Source: Ophiostoma sp. CBS 140.51 (taxonomy: Eukaryota > Ascomycota > Sordariomycetes > Ophiostomatales > Ophiostomataceae). From it: DNA of 64,000 bases. The translations under genes and the position numbers were made by a program. The stretch covers positions 124,001 through 188,000 of the forward strand of contig JANSLP010000027.1 in NCBI GenBank assembly GCA_029298735.1, given 5' to 3'. Each line of letters starts with the position of its first letter. Position 1 is the first letter of the stretch. Shown here one piece after another: positions 49,137 to 59,100 of this stretch. The notes beneath the pieces are model-generated. The model did not search any database. It saw only the letters and a program-made list of their open reading frames with translations, and was not told the DNA's origin.

Positions 49137-51605
49137 CTACTCCGCTTTGAACTGGCCCCGAAGAGCATCAACTTCGCGCCGCAGCGCATCCAGGTCAGCC
49201 AGGATGTTGTTGGCTACACCACTGTCGTCCACACCGGCGTTGTTGGCCTGGTCCTCGTCACCCTCCTGGGCAGTCTCCAGACCCTGCCCACTGTTTCCGG
49301 CCGCACGGCGAACACTCTCCGAGCTAACCTTCCGAGGTGTCGACGAGATCGAGGGCGGTGCACTGAGGAGGCTCGAGTTGGTCGTCGCATTGGCATGGCT
49401 CGCCGGTGCGTCCATACTGCCACGGCTGCTACCGCGCTGGCGAGTTGGTGGCGGTGGTGGCGGCTGGTGGTGCGGTCCGACCCGACGGGCGACAGCGTCG
49501 AAACTGGCCACACTCGAGGGACGGCCGCTGCCACTACCAGCACCACTACCAAGGCTTCCACTACTATCGGCCGAGGCCAGTGCTGCAGGACGTTCCTTGT
49601 GGCGGACAGACGTGTTGCGGGCAGGCGGTGGTGGCGGCTTAGCCAGCAGCCGGTTGGGTACGGGTGTAGACGAACCGCTGCCGCTAGTGCTGCCAGCTTG
49701 CGGTACCAACGTCGGTGTACTGACACCTGGGTGCAGGCCTGCAACACCAGGTGACCGGTCATTGTCGGAGAGGGCGGATGGGCTCAACGCTGGTGAAGAC
49801 ACTGAGGGGTGTAGCGGTGCCGCAAATGAGGCCGTTGAGGGCCGCGATGCGTGGTTCGCACGCCGGGGTGGTGGTGGTGCCGGGACGTTCGCGCCAGAGT
49901 TGGCGTTTGCGCTTGCGTTAGGCTTGATAAGACTTGACGACCGTGACCGTGTGCGTGTCGAGTCGAGAGAGGACCGTGGCGAGCCAATGGGAGACTTGTC
50001 GCGCTGCTGGTCAGATACACTGCCGTCACCTGGTGGCGCTGGCAGGGGAGGCCGTTCACCTTGTGGCTGTGACCGGCTCTCTGTGCGACTGTGTCCAGCT
50101 TGCCGGCGGGGTGGCGGCGCCGGTGTGGGTTTCTTAGGATGAGGCGAAGATGTCGTTGCCGTTGCTGCAGCTGCAGGCGCTGCGGAAGAAGACACCAGGG
50201 CTTCAGCGCCAAGGTCAGAGATCGGGTGCGAGGGATCAAAGTCGGTCGAGTGTGACGCGTTGGGAGGCGTCGGAGGCCGTGGTGAGGGAACAGCCTCCTC
50301 CGGTGCCTCGGGGTCGAGGTTGAACTCAGGCTCAGGCAGCTTCCCTGCAGCCTCGCGATCAAAGATGCTGTCCATGGCATCCTCATCTTCACTCGCGTTG
50401 GCTGACCTGCGCGCAGGTGGTGGTGGCAGTGGCTTGTTGACGTCAGAGGAAAACGATGACGGGTCCTCGCCTCCACCACTGGCCTCCTTCATCGGTGCCT
50501 TCTCCTTTGACTGAGCCTTGATCAGCTTGCCATGTCGTGAGCTTGGTGGTGGCGGCTTCTTCTTCAAAGTCTGTCGTGGCGCGGGCTCGCTCGCTGGTGG
50601 TGCGCCGGGGATCAAGCCACTACGGTCGTCGTCGTTCTCGGGTATATCGCGCGACGTCCGGGGTGTTTCTTGCGCCTGAGGGATCGCTTCAGTTCGTGCA
50701 GGTGGAGGTGGGGGTGGTGCGGCAGCAGGACCCTGGCCCGTCAACAGCAACCGGCTAAAAGCATCTACGTCCAGTGTGGCCTTCCCAGCAGACGTTGCTG
50801 CTGACGGGTCAGGTTGCGGCTCCTCCGCACTCGCTTGTCCAGGCTCCAGGTCGCCAAGGGTCTTTTGGAAGGGGTTCGGCGGCGGTTGCTGTGCCACCTG
50901 AGATGGGACGGAAGAGAAAGAGGAGATCGCCGCTGTGGGGCCCGTGCTCCCACCACGACCCGCCGAGTCATTGTCCGATTCCGAGTCGTCCGATGCACTA
51001 CTATAATCGTCATAGTTCCGGACTGGGCGATCGTCGAGCAAACCACCCCGCGCCCCATAGTCGCCAAAGCCCGTTGCCGGTGGTGCACCCGTTGGCGCAC
51101 CCGTCGGGTCGGCTAAATTGGAAGGGAACCGCGCCTCAAAGTCGGCATCCACGGAATCGACCGAGGAAGGTGAGGAGGGCGGCGGAGATTGGACGCGCAC
51201 CTTCTTGACGGGCTTGGGTTTCAGGAACGTCGTGGATGGTGGGGCCTCGGTCGATTTGGGCAGCGCCTGCAGGTGTTCGCGGAACGCATCACTCGACACT
51301 TGTGGCCGGCCGCGCAATGCGTCCTGGTCCTCGTAGTCGTACGCATACGTATCGCCGGCAGATCCACTGTTGCCGGTGGGTCCGGAAGCTCCGGGAGCTC
51401 TGGCGTGTGTAGTGAATGGCGCATCGGAGGGGGACTGAGGGAATGTGGAGCTCTTTGCCAATGAAGGATGAGCCGGGCCAGCTGTTGACGTTGTGTCCAA
51501 GGTCAGGCCAGAAGCGGCGGAGGAGGAGGAAGGGGTCGAGGAGGCGATCGGCACGGTACTCTTGCGGCGGAAGGGGTTGTTCGAGGCAAGCGATGGGTCG
51601 GCCAT
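49137..51605 (-). CDS. Disordered proline/serine-rich protein with NPF motifs
   Basis: Single-exon 822-residue protein, almost entirely disordered and Pro/Ser/Ala-rich, with many PPPPP-type SH3/EVH1-like ligands (for example KKKPPPPSSRHGK and KPPPPPARNTS). NPF tripeptides are seen at residues 10-12 (NNPFRRK) and about 245 (PNPFQKTLGDLE), as found in ligands of EH-domain endocytic proteins. The C-terminal ~25 residues (ANNILADLDALRREVDALRG) form a likely short coiled coil. No catalytic domain or membrane segment is seen. The composition recalls actin-patch/verprolin-like or endocytic scaffold proteins, but no specific orthologue is recognised, so the role is a suggestion. The start ATG at 51605 begins the ordered-looking MADPSLASNNPF. 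Confidence 0.7.
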   Translation of the reverse strand: MADPSLASNNPFRRKSTVPIASSTPSSSSAASGLTLDTTSTAGPAHPSLAKSSTFPQSPSDAPFTTHARAPGASGPTGNSGSAGDTYAYDYEDQDALRGRPQVSSDAFREHLQALPKSTEAPPSTTFLKPKPVKKVRVQSPPPSSPSSVDSVDADFEARFPSNLADPTGAPTGAPPATGFGDYGARGGLLDDRPVRNYDDYSSASDDSESDNDSAGRGGSTGPTAAISSFSSVPSQVAQQPPPNPFQKTLGDLEPGQASAEEPQPDPSAATSAGKATLDVDAFSRLLLTGQGPAAAPPPPPPARTEAIPQAQETPRTSRDIPENDDDRSGLIPGAPPASEPAPRQTLKKKPPPPSSRHGKLIKAQSKEKAPMKEASGGGEDPSSFSSDVNKPLPPPPARRSANASEDEDAMDSIFDREAAGKLPEPEFNLDPEAPEEAVPSPRPPTPPNASHSTDFDPSHPISDLGAEALVSSSAAPAAAATATTSSPHPKKPTPAPPPRRQAGHSRTESRSQPQGERPPLPAPPGDGSVSDQQRDKSPIGSPRSSLDSTRTRSRSSSLIKPNASANANSGANVPAPPPPRRANHASRPSTASFAAPLHPSVSSPALSPSALSDNDRSPGVAGLHPGVSTPTLVPQAGSTSGSGSSTPVPNRLLAKPPPPPARNTSVRHKERPAALASADSSGSLGSGAGSGSGRPSSVASFDAVARRVGPHHQPPPPPPTRQRGSSRGSMDAPASHANATTNSSLLSAPPSISSTPRKVSSESVRRAAGNSGQGLETAQEGDEDQANNAGVDDSGVANNILADLDALRREVDALRGQFKAE

Positions 51606-53404
51606 GGCTCCGGATGTTGGGGTGCGCCCGAAGTGCGCGCAATAGTTGTGGCGCGTGTGTCAAAACGAGAGACCCGCGAAGAGTGCGGAGAGAAGATCAA
51701 GAAGGGATTGTGACAGGTTTGACAGGAGTGACAGTAATCAAGGGGTGAGGCGGCGGGTGAGGTGGAAGTCCTGCGTGCGTAAAAGCGGTGGGGACAATAG
51801 GGACCTCGATGAGGTGAGATGATAGGGAGAGACAATTAGCTAGCGGCGCCTGTTCCTGTACTGAGTAGTCTGTATGTAGCCTGTAGGGGCTGGTGCTGGA
51901 AGGAACAACGTGAGGATCGGGCGTGTCGGGAGCTGCGGGGTAGCAGCACTTGAGCGCAAGACCAGCTCAGGCCAGCTCAGACCAGCTCAAGGCCAGGCGG
52001 CGCGAAATTGGAGATTTGTTGGTCTAGAAGGGACAGCTCGCAAGGCCGTTGGAAAACGTGCGCGTCGGTGGCGGCACAGCACGAATGGCGAAGAAGAGAA
52101 CCAGGAGAACCGGGCGACGGAGAGGACCAAAATCCGAGTCAAGGGAGGCGAAGAAACTGAACAAGCGCGAGGGGCGTTGAAGAAGTAGAGAGAAGCGCGA
52201 GAGAAGCCCTGGTGGAACAGCGACTGACGAAGGAGAAGTGGAGCGGCAAAGGAAACGCAACGCCAAGTCAATCCTCCATCCGTTGATGCCGTGCTGGTCG
52301 TTTCTCTTGAGTTGTTGAAGAGAATTGAGGGGACAAAGGAGAAAAAAAGAGAAGATGGAAAAAGAGACGAACGACAGGAAACCGAGAATGAGCTTTGCCT
52401 CGTTCTTCTCTATCTTCTTTCTCGCTTTCTCTCGCAATCGTCGGTCCGTCGAGCACGTTTTATCGCGCAGCGTAATGGGAACAAATGGTAAAAACGGCTG
52501 CCTTGTCCGTAGCTGCGGATGAATCCACCTGAAATGCTGCTGGATTGATGGCTGCTGGCTGCTCACGCCCTCGTATTACCGCGATTTTAGCGACAGCTAT
52601 GACGCGGCGGTCGTCAGTCGTCAATCCGGAAGCGAAAGCTCGTTTGCGATCCGTCCAGTTGTGGGCGTCGGCGAAGTAGTGAAAAGAAAAGGAGAGTACA
52701 AAAATGAAGCCAAAAGTATGTCTAAAGATGTCAAAAGAATTCCAAAAGCCAATCGTGACAAACGAGCGTGGACAGAGAAAACGGGAAGGAGGCTCGAGGA
52801 GGGAAATTGCGAGTGGCACCGGGAAAGCGCATAAAGGCCATTTACAGAAGTCGGGAGCCGAAATTGACGGCCGCCCTTTCTCTCTTTGTTCTTCCGTCTT
52901 GTCAAGTTCATTGTGCCTACCGCGCCTTCCTGCCTGTGCCTCATTTGTCTCCCGTGTTGCCATGCCATACATTGGGCAGTTACATCCAGGAGTTTTTCCA
53001 GTCCACATCCTGCACAGTTGCTCTTTCCCAGTCTACATGAACGGTACAATACAAAAGAAGTGCGAGAGTGCATTCTACAAGAAGAGACAGGAAGGAGCCA
53101 AGAGAGGCCCAAAGCCATATCATCTCTTCCTGTAATATCTACGTGTGTTCATCAAAGACCAGGACGGATCGCATTCCGGCTTGATGAGATGGTTTGACAA
53201 CAGAGAGGGAGAATTAAATGCGATCGTCGCCAGGTTTGTATTTGCGCTGTCGTACAGTAAAACTGCTGCACAACACAACAACTGCACAACGGCAGCGCGA
53301 CATCGGCTGTCTGGAGAAGAGGAATATAATGCGAGCACAAGAAACAAGGTGCTTGTCTGAACACAAAGGATGTGAGGGGACAGATGTGGAGAGAAAGGCT
53401 GCAA

Positions 53405-53530
53405 CTGTTGGCCAGCTGTTGGTGAGCTGTTTGAGCTGTTGGCGGGGAAGAAAAGGACCTGAGCCTGAATGATGCGTCCATCCAGGGCAAAAGCCAACTA
53501 TTCCAACAGCCAAAAGCCAACAGCCAACAG
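53405..53530. repeat. Symmetric cluster of CTGTTGG and CCAACAG
   Basis: Three CTGTTGG (53405-53411, 53416-53422, 53436-53442) are followed by three CCAACAG, its reverse complement (53503-53509, 53517-53523, 53524-53530). The arms could pair as an imperfect hairpin with a ~60-nt loop. Positions are read directly. Confidence 0.8.
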
Positions 53531-53895
53531 AGCCCGTCAGGGCAAGAGAAGCGCGCTGTGTCAGCCCAGTGATCGCCCTGTACCAACTGTTGATGAATAG
53601 TCAAAGTACCTGCGGTATTCTCCATCGTGGCTGCGTCGCATTCATTGTTCAAAATATTTTGCGGGGATTCTCAGCTTTGCTTATGATTTTTCTGTCTTAC
53701 TGCTTCGCATATAATGCAGAATAGGCAGTTTGCTTTGTCTATTGACCAAGCCTTGTTCCGGAGTAGAAAGTGAGGGAGAACTGAGAAACAGGCCTCTGAA
53801 TAGAGATGCCCCACTTCCTCACTACCCTAACACCAACCTGCTAAACCTAACACTAACAGGCCCCAAATCGCCAACCACTGTCCTCAAAGTCCGTT

Positions 53896-53903
53896 TCACG
53901 TGA
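53896..53903. promoter_or_regulatory. Palindromic E-box TCACGTGA
   Basis: Perfect 8-bp palindrome with CACGTG core in non-coding DNA. A second CACGTG is at 54250-54255. Target gene is unclear. Confidence 0.4.
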
Positions 53904-54485
53904 CACTTACACGCAAGTCTCCACTATTTCCAGGGCATAAGAGCCAACCAAACACGGCCGAGGCACCCCCCAGGACGTTTCGTCCCCCCCAAAAATTGTA
54001 AACAAAGAGGCGACCAAAAATGCCCTCTAAAAATGTTGTGTGCGTTTCCGTGCGCGATGCCCTCCATCGCGTTCGCCTTTGTCTTCTCTTCACAACGCAA
54101 CAAAGCGCAGTCCAATACGGCTTTTTTGACCGATTTCTTCTCCAATTTGTTTTTGAGGTCATTTTCCGATTTATAGTCCCCGAACACGATGCGAAAAGTG
54201 AAATAGTGAAATACACGGAAGAGCAGAGGTCCAGACGATGTCTCACAATCACGTGCATCGCGACATGACCCTCTGACGTTCATCTGAATGAAAAAACAAC
54301 AATGGGGACGCGTACCCAGCGACTTGCCGTGATCTTCGCGTCATGGACTCGACTCGGTGGCCCATGCGCTATATTTGTTGTGAAAAGTTGGGAAGCACGC
54401 GCGAAAATCAAAGCACGACAGAGTGTGCGCGCGTCGTAGCCCCAAGCCCTAATCCATGTCGCGGTGTTTCTGAGATGCTTCATCC

Positions 54486-54501
54486 ACGTCACGTCACGTC
54501 A
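54486..54501. promoter_or_regulatory. Triple ACGTC array (CRE/bZIP half-sites)
   Basis: Three head-to-tail ACGTC units followed by A give three overlapping ACGTCA sites (TGACGT on the minus strand), the half-site bound by CREB/ATF-type bZIP factors. It is in non-coding DNA ~490 bp downstream of the H1 stop. Confidence 0.45.
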
Positions 54502-54989
54502 AATTTGCACAACAGATTTTGAGAATGAATTTTTGGTAAAACACAAAAGAGCCCTTGCCCATACCCATACATGAAGTAAGTACCACAACAACGCCCGTCT
54601 CTCAGGACAGGAAAATAAAAGAAGACACAGAACAAGCCCGGCGTACATGTATATCTCACGCGCACAGAAGAAGAAAGACAAAGAGTCAGACAAGTCAGAC
54701 ACACAAAAATATACCATTGCCCCCAGCCATTCCTCTCCTTCCAATTAGATACCGTAAACGCCTGATCGATCAAAAATAGACAAAGAAACCAAGGGTGCCA
54801 TCACACATAAACTTAAAGACAAGTGCCCGTCATCATGCGCAGCAAGTTGCAGGATGTGAAAACATGCGCTCATGAGGAGGGGAAATAGAGAGAGGAATGA
54901 AGAAAGATGAAGAGGTCGGAAAGAAGAGAATAAGGGGTATAACACAAAAGATAGGACATGGCATGAAAGAACATTCAGAGTGAATGTCT

Positions 54990-56179
54990 TTATGCCTCGG
55001 CCTTCTTCGGTGCTGCCGCCTTCTTCGGCGCAGCCTTCTTCGGTGCGGCAGCCTTCTTGGCAGCAGGCTTGGTCACCTTGCCAGCAGCAGCCTTGGGCTT
55101 AGCGGCAGCCTTGGGCTTGTCAGCAGCGGCCTGGAAATTGGGAAAGGGAGTGTTAGAAAATGCAACGCGCGCAGAAGAAGAAGAAAAAAGAAGAAAAGAC
55201 AGTATGATGGGTTGAGCTGGGAGCTTACCTTCTTGGGGGCGGCCTTCTTGGGGGCAGCGCCGTCCTTCTTGGGAGCGGCCTTCTTCTTCTCACCCTCCTT
55301 CTTGGGGGCAGCAGCCTTCTTCGCAGCGGGCTTCGCGGCAGGCTTCTTGGCGACCTTCTTCGCCGCAGGCTTCTTGACCTTGTCCTCCTTCTTCACAGCG
55401 GCCTTCTTGGCCAGCTTGGTGCCGCCGGAGGCGCCCTTGGGCTGCTCAAAGACGCCCTTCTCAACACCAGAGCGCAGAGCCTTGTTGAACAGGCTGTCGA
55501 ACATAGCGTCAGTGACAGACAGGTTGTTGTTCGCCTTGACGAACTTCTTGAGCGATTGCCGGCTGCATTGATTGTTAGTTATCATTGTTGCGAAGAAGAA
55601 AACTAGTGCGTGTGCGAATATTTCACGCGTCGCGATTGAAATTCAAAGGAAGAAAAATGCTTACCTGGAACCGTTGCGGTCCTTGAGCTATTGTTGGGAA
55701 ATAGCAGTTAGTATTGTGTCACAATAAATAAAACAAAAATGTGTGCATGCGGTTGAGCGAAGATGTGGTGAGAGGATGAGGGGTGGCGTGGCTGGCCATT
55801 CGCATCGCGACGTGGCAATTGATGCCTCAAGTCGCGGCGGCAAGCTGGACCATGAAATGGTGGAAAGTGTAGATGAAAAAAGGACGTGACATTGTAAAAC
55901 AATGTGCGAGTCAATGCTAGAATAGAAATAGGCGGGCAGTATTTACCGAAACAATGGCATGGGTGATCATGTCCTGTCGCGATGGTTAGCAAAAGTGATT
56001 CCATTTTTGCCTCATCGCAAAATCGAGCGAAATGGCGGTCGGCGCGCGACACCTTTGCAATGCCGTAAAAGTGTGCAACGCGTCTCGAAAAATTCGGGAA
56101 AAGAGGCAGAACAAACCTGGTACGAGGCATGGGTAGCCTTCTTGGCCGGAGCGGCACCGTCAGTCTTCTTGGGAGGCAT
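54990..56179 (-). CDS. Linker histone H1
   Basis: Histone H1 of 195 residues from five exons: 56117-56179, 55947-55973, 55665-55687, 55229-55562 and 54990-55130. Introns are 143, 259, 102 and 98 nt, all GT-AG with CTAAC branch sites, giving a continuous frame. The H15 globular domain is assembled from exons 1-4: ATHASYQ, DMITHAIVS, LKDRNGSSRQSLKKFVKANN, then ALRSGVEKGVFEQPKGASG with the conserved winged-helix pattern. The tail is a classic Ala/Lys/Pro-rich H1 tail (repeats of KKAAPKK and AAKKP). Exons 2 and 3 are only 27 and 23 nt, so the N-terminal half is easily lost in automatic annotation. Single-copy H1 with several introns is usual in filamentous ascomycetes. It acts in the nucleus, binding linker DNA. 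Confidence 0.94.
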
Positions 56180-59100
56180 GTTTGAAAATGTGGTTGGTGA
56201 AGTGATTGAAAAATGAGATTTTCGAAAATAGTCGATCGCTTTGTCGCGTCGTGTGTTGTTGTTTGTTGTTGAGTAGATGGATATCGAAAAGATACAATTC
56301 AGATGCAAGACTGTTGAAGAAGAATAGAAGAGACAGGAGAATCAGAAGAGAGAAGAAGAAAAAAGAAAGAGAGGAAGAAAGGGGAGAGAAGCAGGAAAGA
56401 GGAAGCATCGGGGGGAGGGAGTGGGCGAACATGCGCGCCTGCTGGGCGGGTTGTTTATATATGGGAGCGGGGGTCGTGGCGCAATCAGTAAGTGCTAGTC
56501 CTTATTTTTGGGCTGGGCTTTTGCTTTGGGCTGGGGCGCCTTTTGGGGGTGTTTTGCTGTTTCCTTTTTTGGTCCCTTTCCCCCCCTCTTTCCCCCATTC
56601 TCGCTCCTGCTGTCTACCCCTTCCTTGCCTCTCCCGCTGGCAAGTGCAACAGAAAAATAATAATAACAAACGCACTAAAATCACCCGCCTGCAGGCCCTG
56701 GCACACCACGTCTTTTCTCTTGGATGCACAACCGCAACCCTCCCCATGTCACTGGCATTTTTTGGAGTTTGGAGAGCGGGCAGCTAGACACATGCATGGG
56801 CGGCGGGCGGGCTTCCCGACCCAGACCGGGTCTTTCGAAGCTTTCTTGCGTCTTTCTTTCACAGGGTTGTGCCAGTCACAATAGATGTTCTTCGAGTCCG
56901 GAGTAGTGGGGAATGAACTGTCCGAGGCGCGAGTCCAGGTCAGATGCATTCTACAATGCAAGTACATGCACAGAAGCTGCAAAGTATTCCACACAATGAC
57001 TGCCATTGAGATACGCGCAGGAAACTACGATCGAGGGCTGCAGTAGGTACACTCGCTCTACTCACTACATAAAGGTGAGATAAGTGCGGTGTGCGATATA
57101 GGGAAGGAGCGATTGTGCTCGAGCTTAGGCAGGCAACGGAAGCGGTACGCGTAGAAACTCATTGCCGGAGAGAAAGGAGAATGCATGACGGAGGAGTGAA
57201 ATACTTCGGCGATGAAGAGGGCAGGCGCGATGAGGAGGGCGAGATCAATGGCCTGGCCGGTGGAAGAAGGAACCTCAACACGCGCGTGTTGCGGGTCAAG
57301 AAAAACAAACGGCGGCGGCAGATAGCCCAAGCTTTCTCGAGTTGACATAGAGCAGCAGCCGACGGCGTCCACTTTTAATAATGATAAAAGAATGAGAGGA
57401 TCTCATCAGACAGAAACGTGCTTGTCCTCGCGTCCGCAAATTGGTTACCCCTGGGCTGTTCTCCCTTCTCTTTCCTGTATCTTACTTGTATCTCGTCGCG
57501 CTGCCCCTTTATCTCGCGTCCTATATTCAAGGAGGAAGGAGCGACTGTCGAGTACGGTGACATAAGGAAGGTGCCATGTACAAAGTACCCGTCATTGCCT
57601 TGTGTCGTCACCTCGCGCGCACCCCGTCATCACGATGCCAACAGTTGGCCAGAGTGACATATGGCGTTGGTTGTGGGCTCTGGAGGCTCTCGACTTCGGT
57701 CCAGTCGACCCGCCCGTTCCTGAAAGTCACCCGCGTAGTCATCGTGTTCTGCTAGATTATGCTTCTCCCGTCCATCCCTTGCATACCGTTTCTTCTTCTG
57801 TACCGGGTCTTTTGAGGCCTGTGTTTCACGTTTTCCTGGGCTCTTGTGATATTGATGTTTCACAAGATAACTCCCCTACAACGATACGAGTAAACTGCCT
57901 CTCACACGCATTTCTCACCTCGTCATGTTGTTGCGCCACATTTGTTGCGCTGTTGCGCCGTGTTGCGCCGCTGGTGTCACGCCCCCTTCTCTCCTTCCCC
58001 TCTCTGGGATGATGAACATAACGGCGTTCTTTCCTTTGGTACGAGTGACCGACTGCCCTGATTCGCTACGGCAAGTGACCGGGTATCACGCTCTTTCCAT
58101 TCCAGGAGGTTGCTCGTTTACAGACGCAAGCCCCAACAAAAATAAATCAAAATCAAAAAAGCAGAAAAAAGAGGAGAAGTGAAAGGGCAGGCAGCGCCAC
58201 ACAACCCATGCGGACAATATGCAAACAATGAATAAACTGGGCGAGGGCCCAGGTATCCAGTCTGTTTTCGAAGTGGAAGGGTTCTGGCCTCGCCGCTAAT
58301 TGTGTGCTCCATATCGACTCAAACCGTCGCCATTTTAGCGGGCGATAACGGGCAAGGCGCAGGAACATCCAAGAAAACGGATAAAAGAAGGAAAGAGACA
58401 ATGTGATGGATCAATGATCGTGGATGGAAAGGAACGAGTGAAGGTGGGAAGGGGAGGGGAAGGGGTTTCGGAGGGGGCTGCAAGGCCAGCCCAGGCCAGG
58501 CCCATTCAAGCGATAGATCAGCAGGCCGAACGTGACTGGGCAAGGTTGAACCAAAGAGCGAGCGGCTGCCAATGTTCCACACACTTGACAGCCCATTCCA
58601 GACAAGCTTGCCCCCACTTTTAGTCCCATCAAGCCCAAAACGCCCCCGGCCGGGTCTACTTCGTAATCGTACAGACTTATCTGCAGGTGTGCAGAACAGC
58701 AAGTCTATCAGAAAGGCCCCACTGTTTTTGCTGTGTTGTTCGTTCGCTCCTTCCCCTTCTCTCGGTCTTGCGCTCTCTCCCTCCTTTCGCTTTCCCTCCT
58801 CTTTTTCGCCTTTTTCCCAGTCGCTCTTTCCTTTCTTTCCCGCTCGTTCTTTCTTCGATTTCGTTATTGCGTAAAAAATGGTGCTCCTTTTTTCTCATTG
58901 GCTGCCCAACACAACAAGAAAAGTAACAACAAAAAGAAAACACCTGACCAAGCCTTCGCGCTTGCTGACCTGTCCGTAATCATGCGCCGAGCCCGACTCG
59001 CACCTTCCTCCCTTTTCTCCCGTTTTTCGCAATCGTCGCTCTTGCATACAATTTCTCTCCTCTTTTATTTTTTTCTTGACACCTTTTTGGCCTTTTGCCT

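Larger units (their letters stand above)
51606..54989. other. Gene-poor 3.4-kb region
   Basis: No supported gene. The left ~900 bp is the promoter/leader of the proline-rich gene; a direct repeat of GCCAGCTCAGACCAGCTCA type lies at 51959-51996. The middle carries a symmetric CTGTTGG/CCAACAG cluster (53405-53530). At 53.9-54.5 kb there are two E-boxes and a triple ACGTC array. A minus-strand frame of ~120 codons at 53924-54283 has no recognised family and no splice support. The right end is the H1 3' UTR. Confidence 0.45.

Noticed and set aside
53822..53866. Telomere-like CCCTAACACC/CCTAACACTAAC run
   Set aside because: Only degenerate partial matches to CCCTAA with no array; flanked by ordinary genes, so no support for an interstitial telomere.
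53924..54283. Minus-strand ~120-codon frame in the gene-poor region
   Set aside because: No family resemblance, no splice signals extending it and mixed codon use. Left unannotated, though the nearby motif cluster makes it worth a transcript check.
56470..56510. tRNA A-box-like GTCGTGGCGCAATCAGTAAGTG
   Set aside because: No B-box or cloverleaf partner within the needed distance; a chance half-match.
57602..58012. 136-codon plus-strand frame
   Set aside because: Cys/Ser/Leu-rich low-complexity end, no family resemblance and no clear start context.
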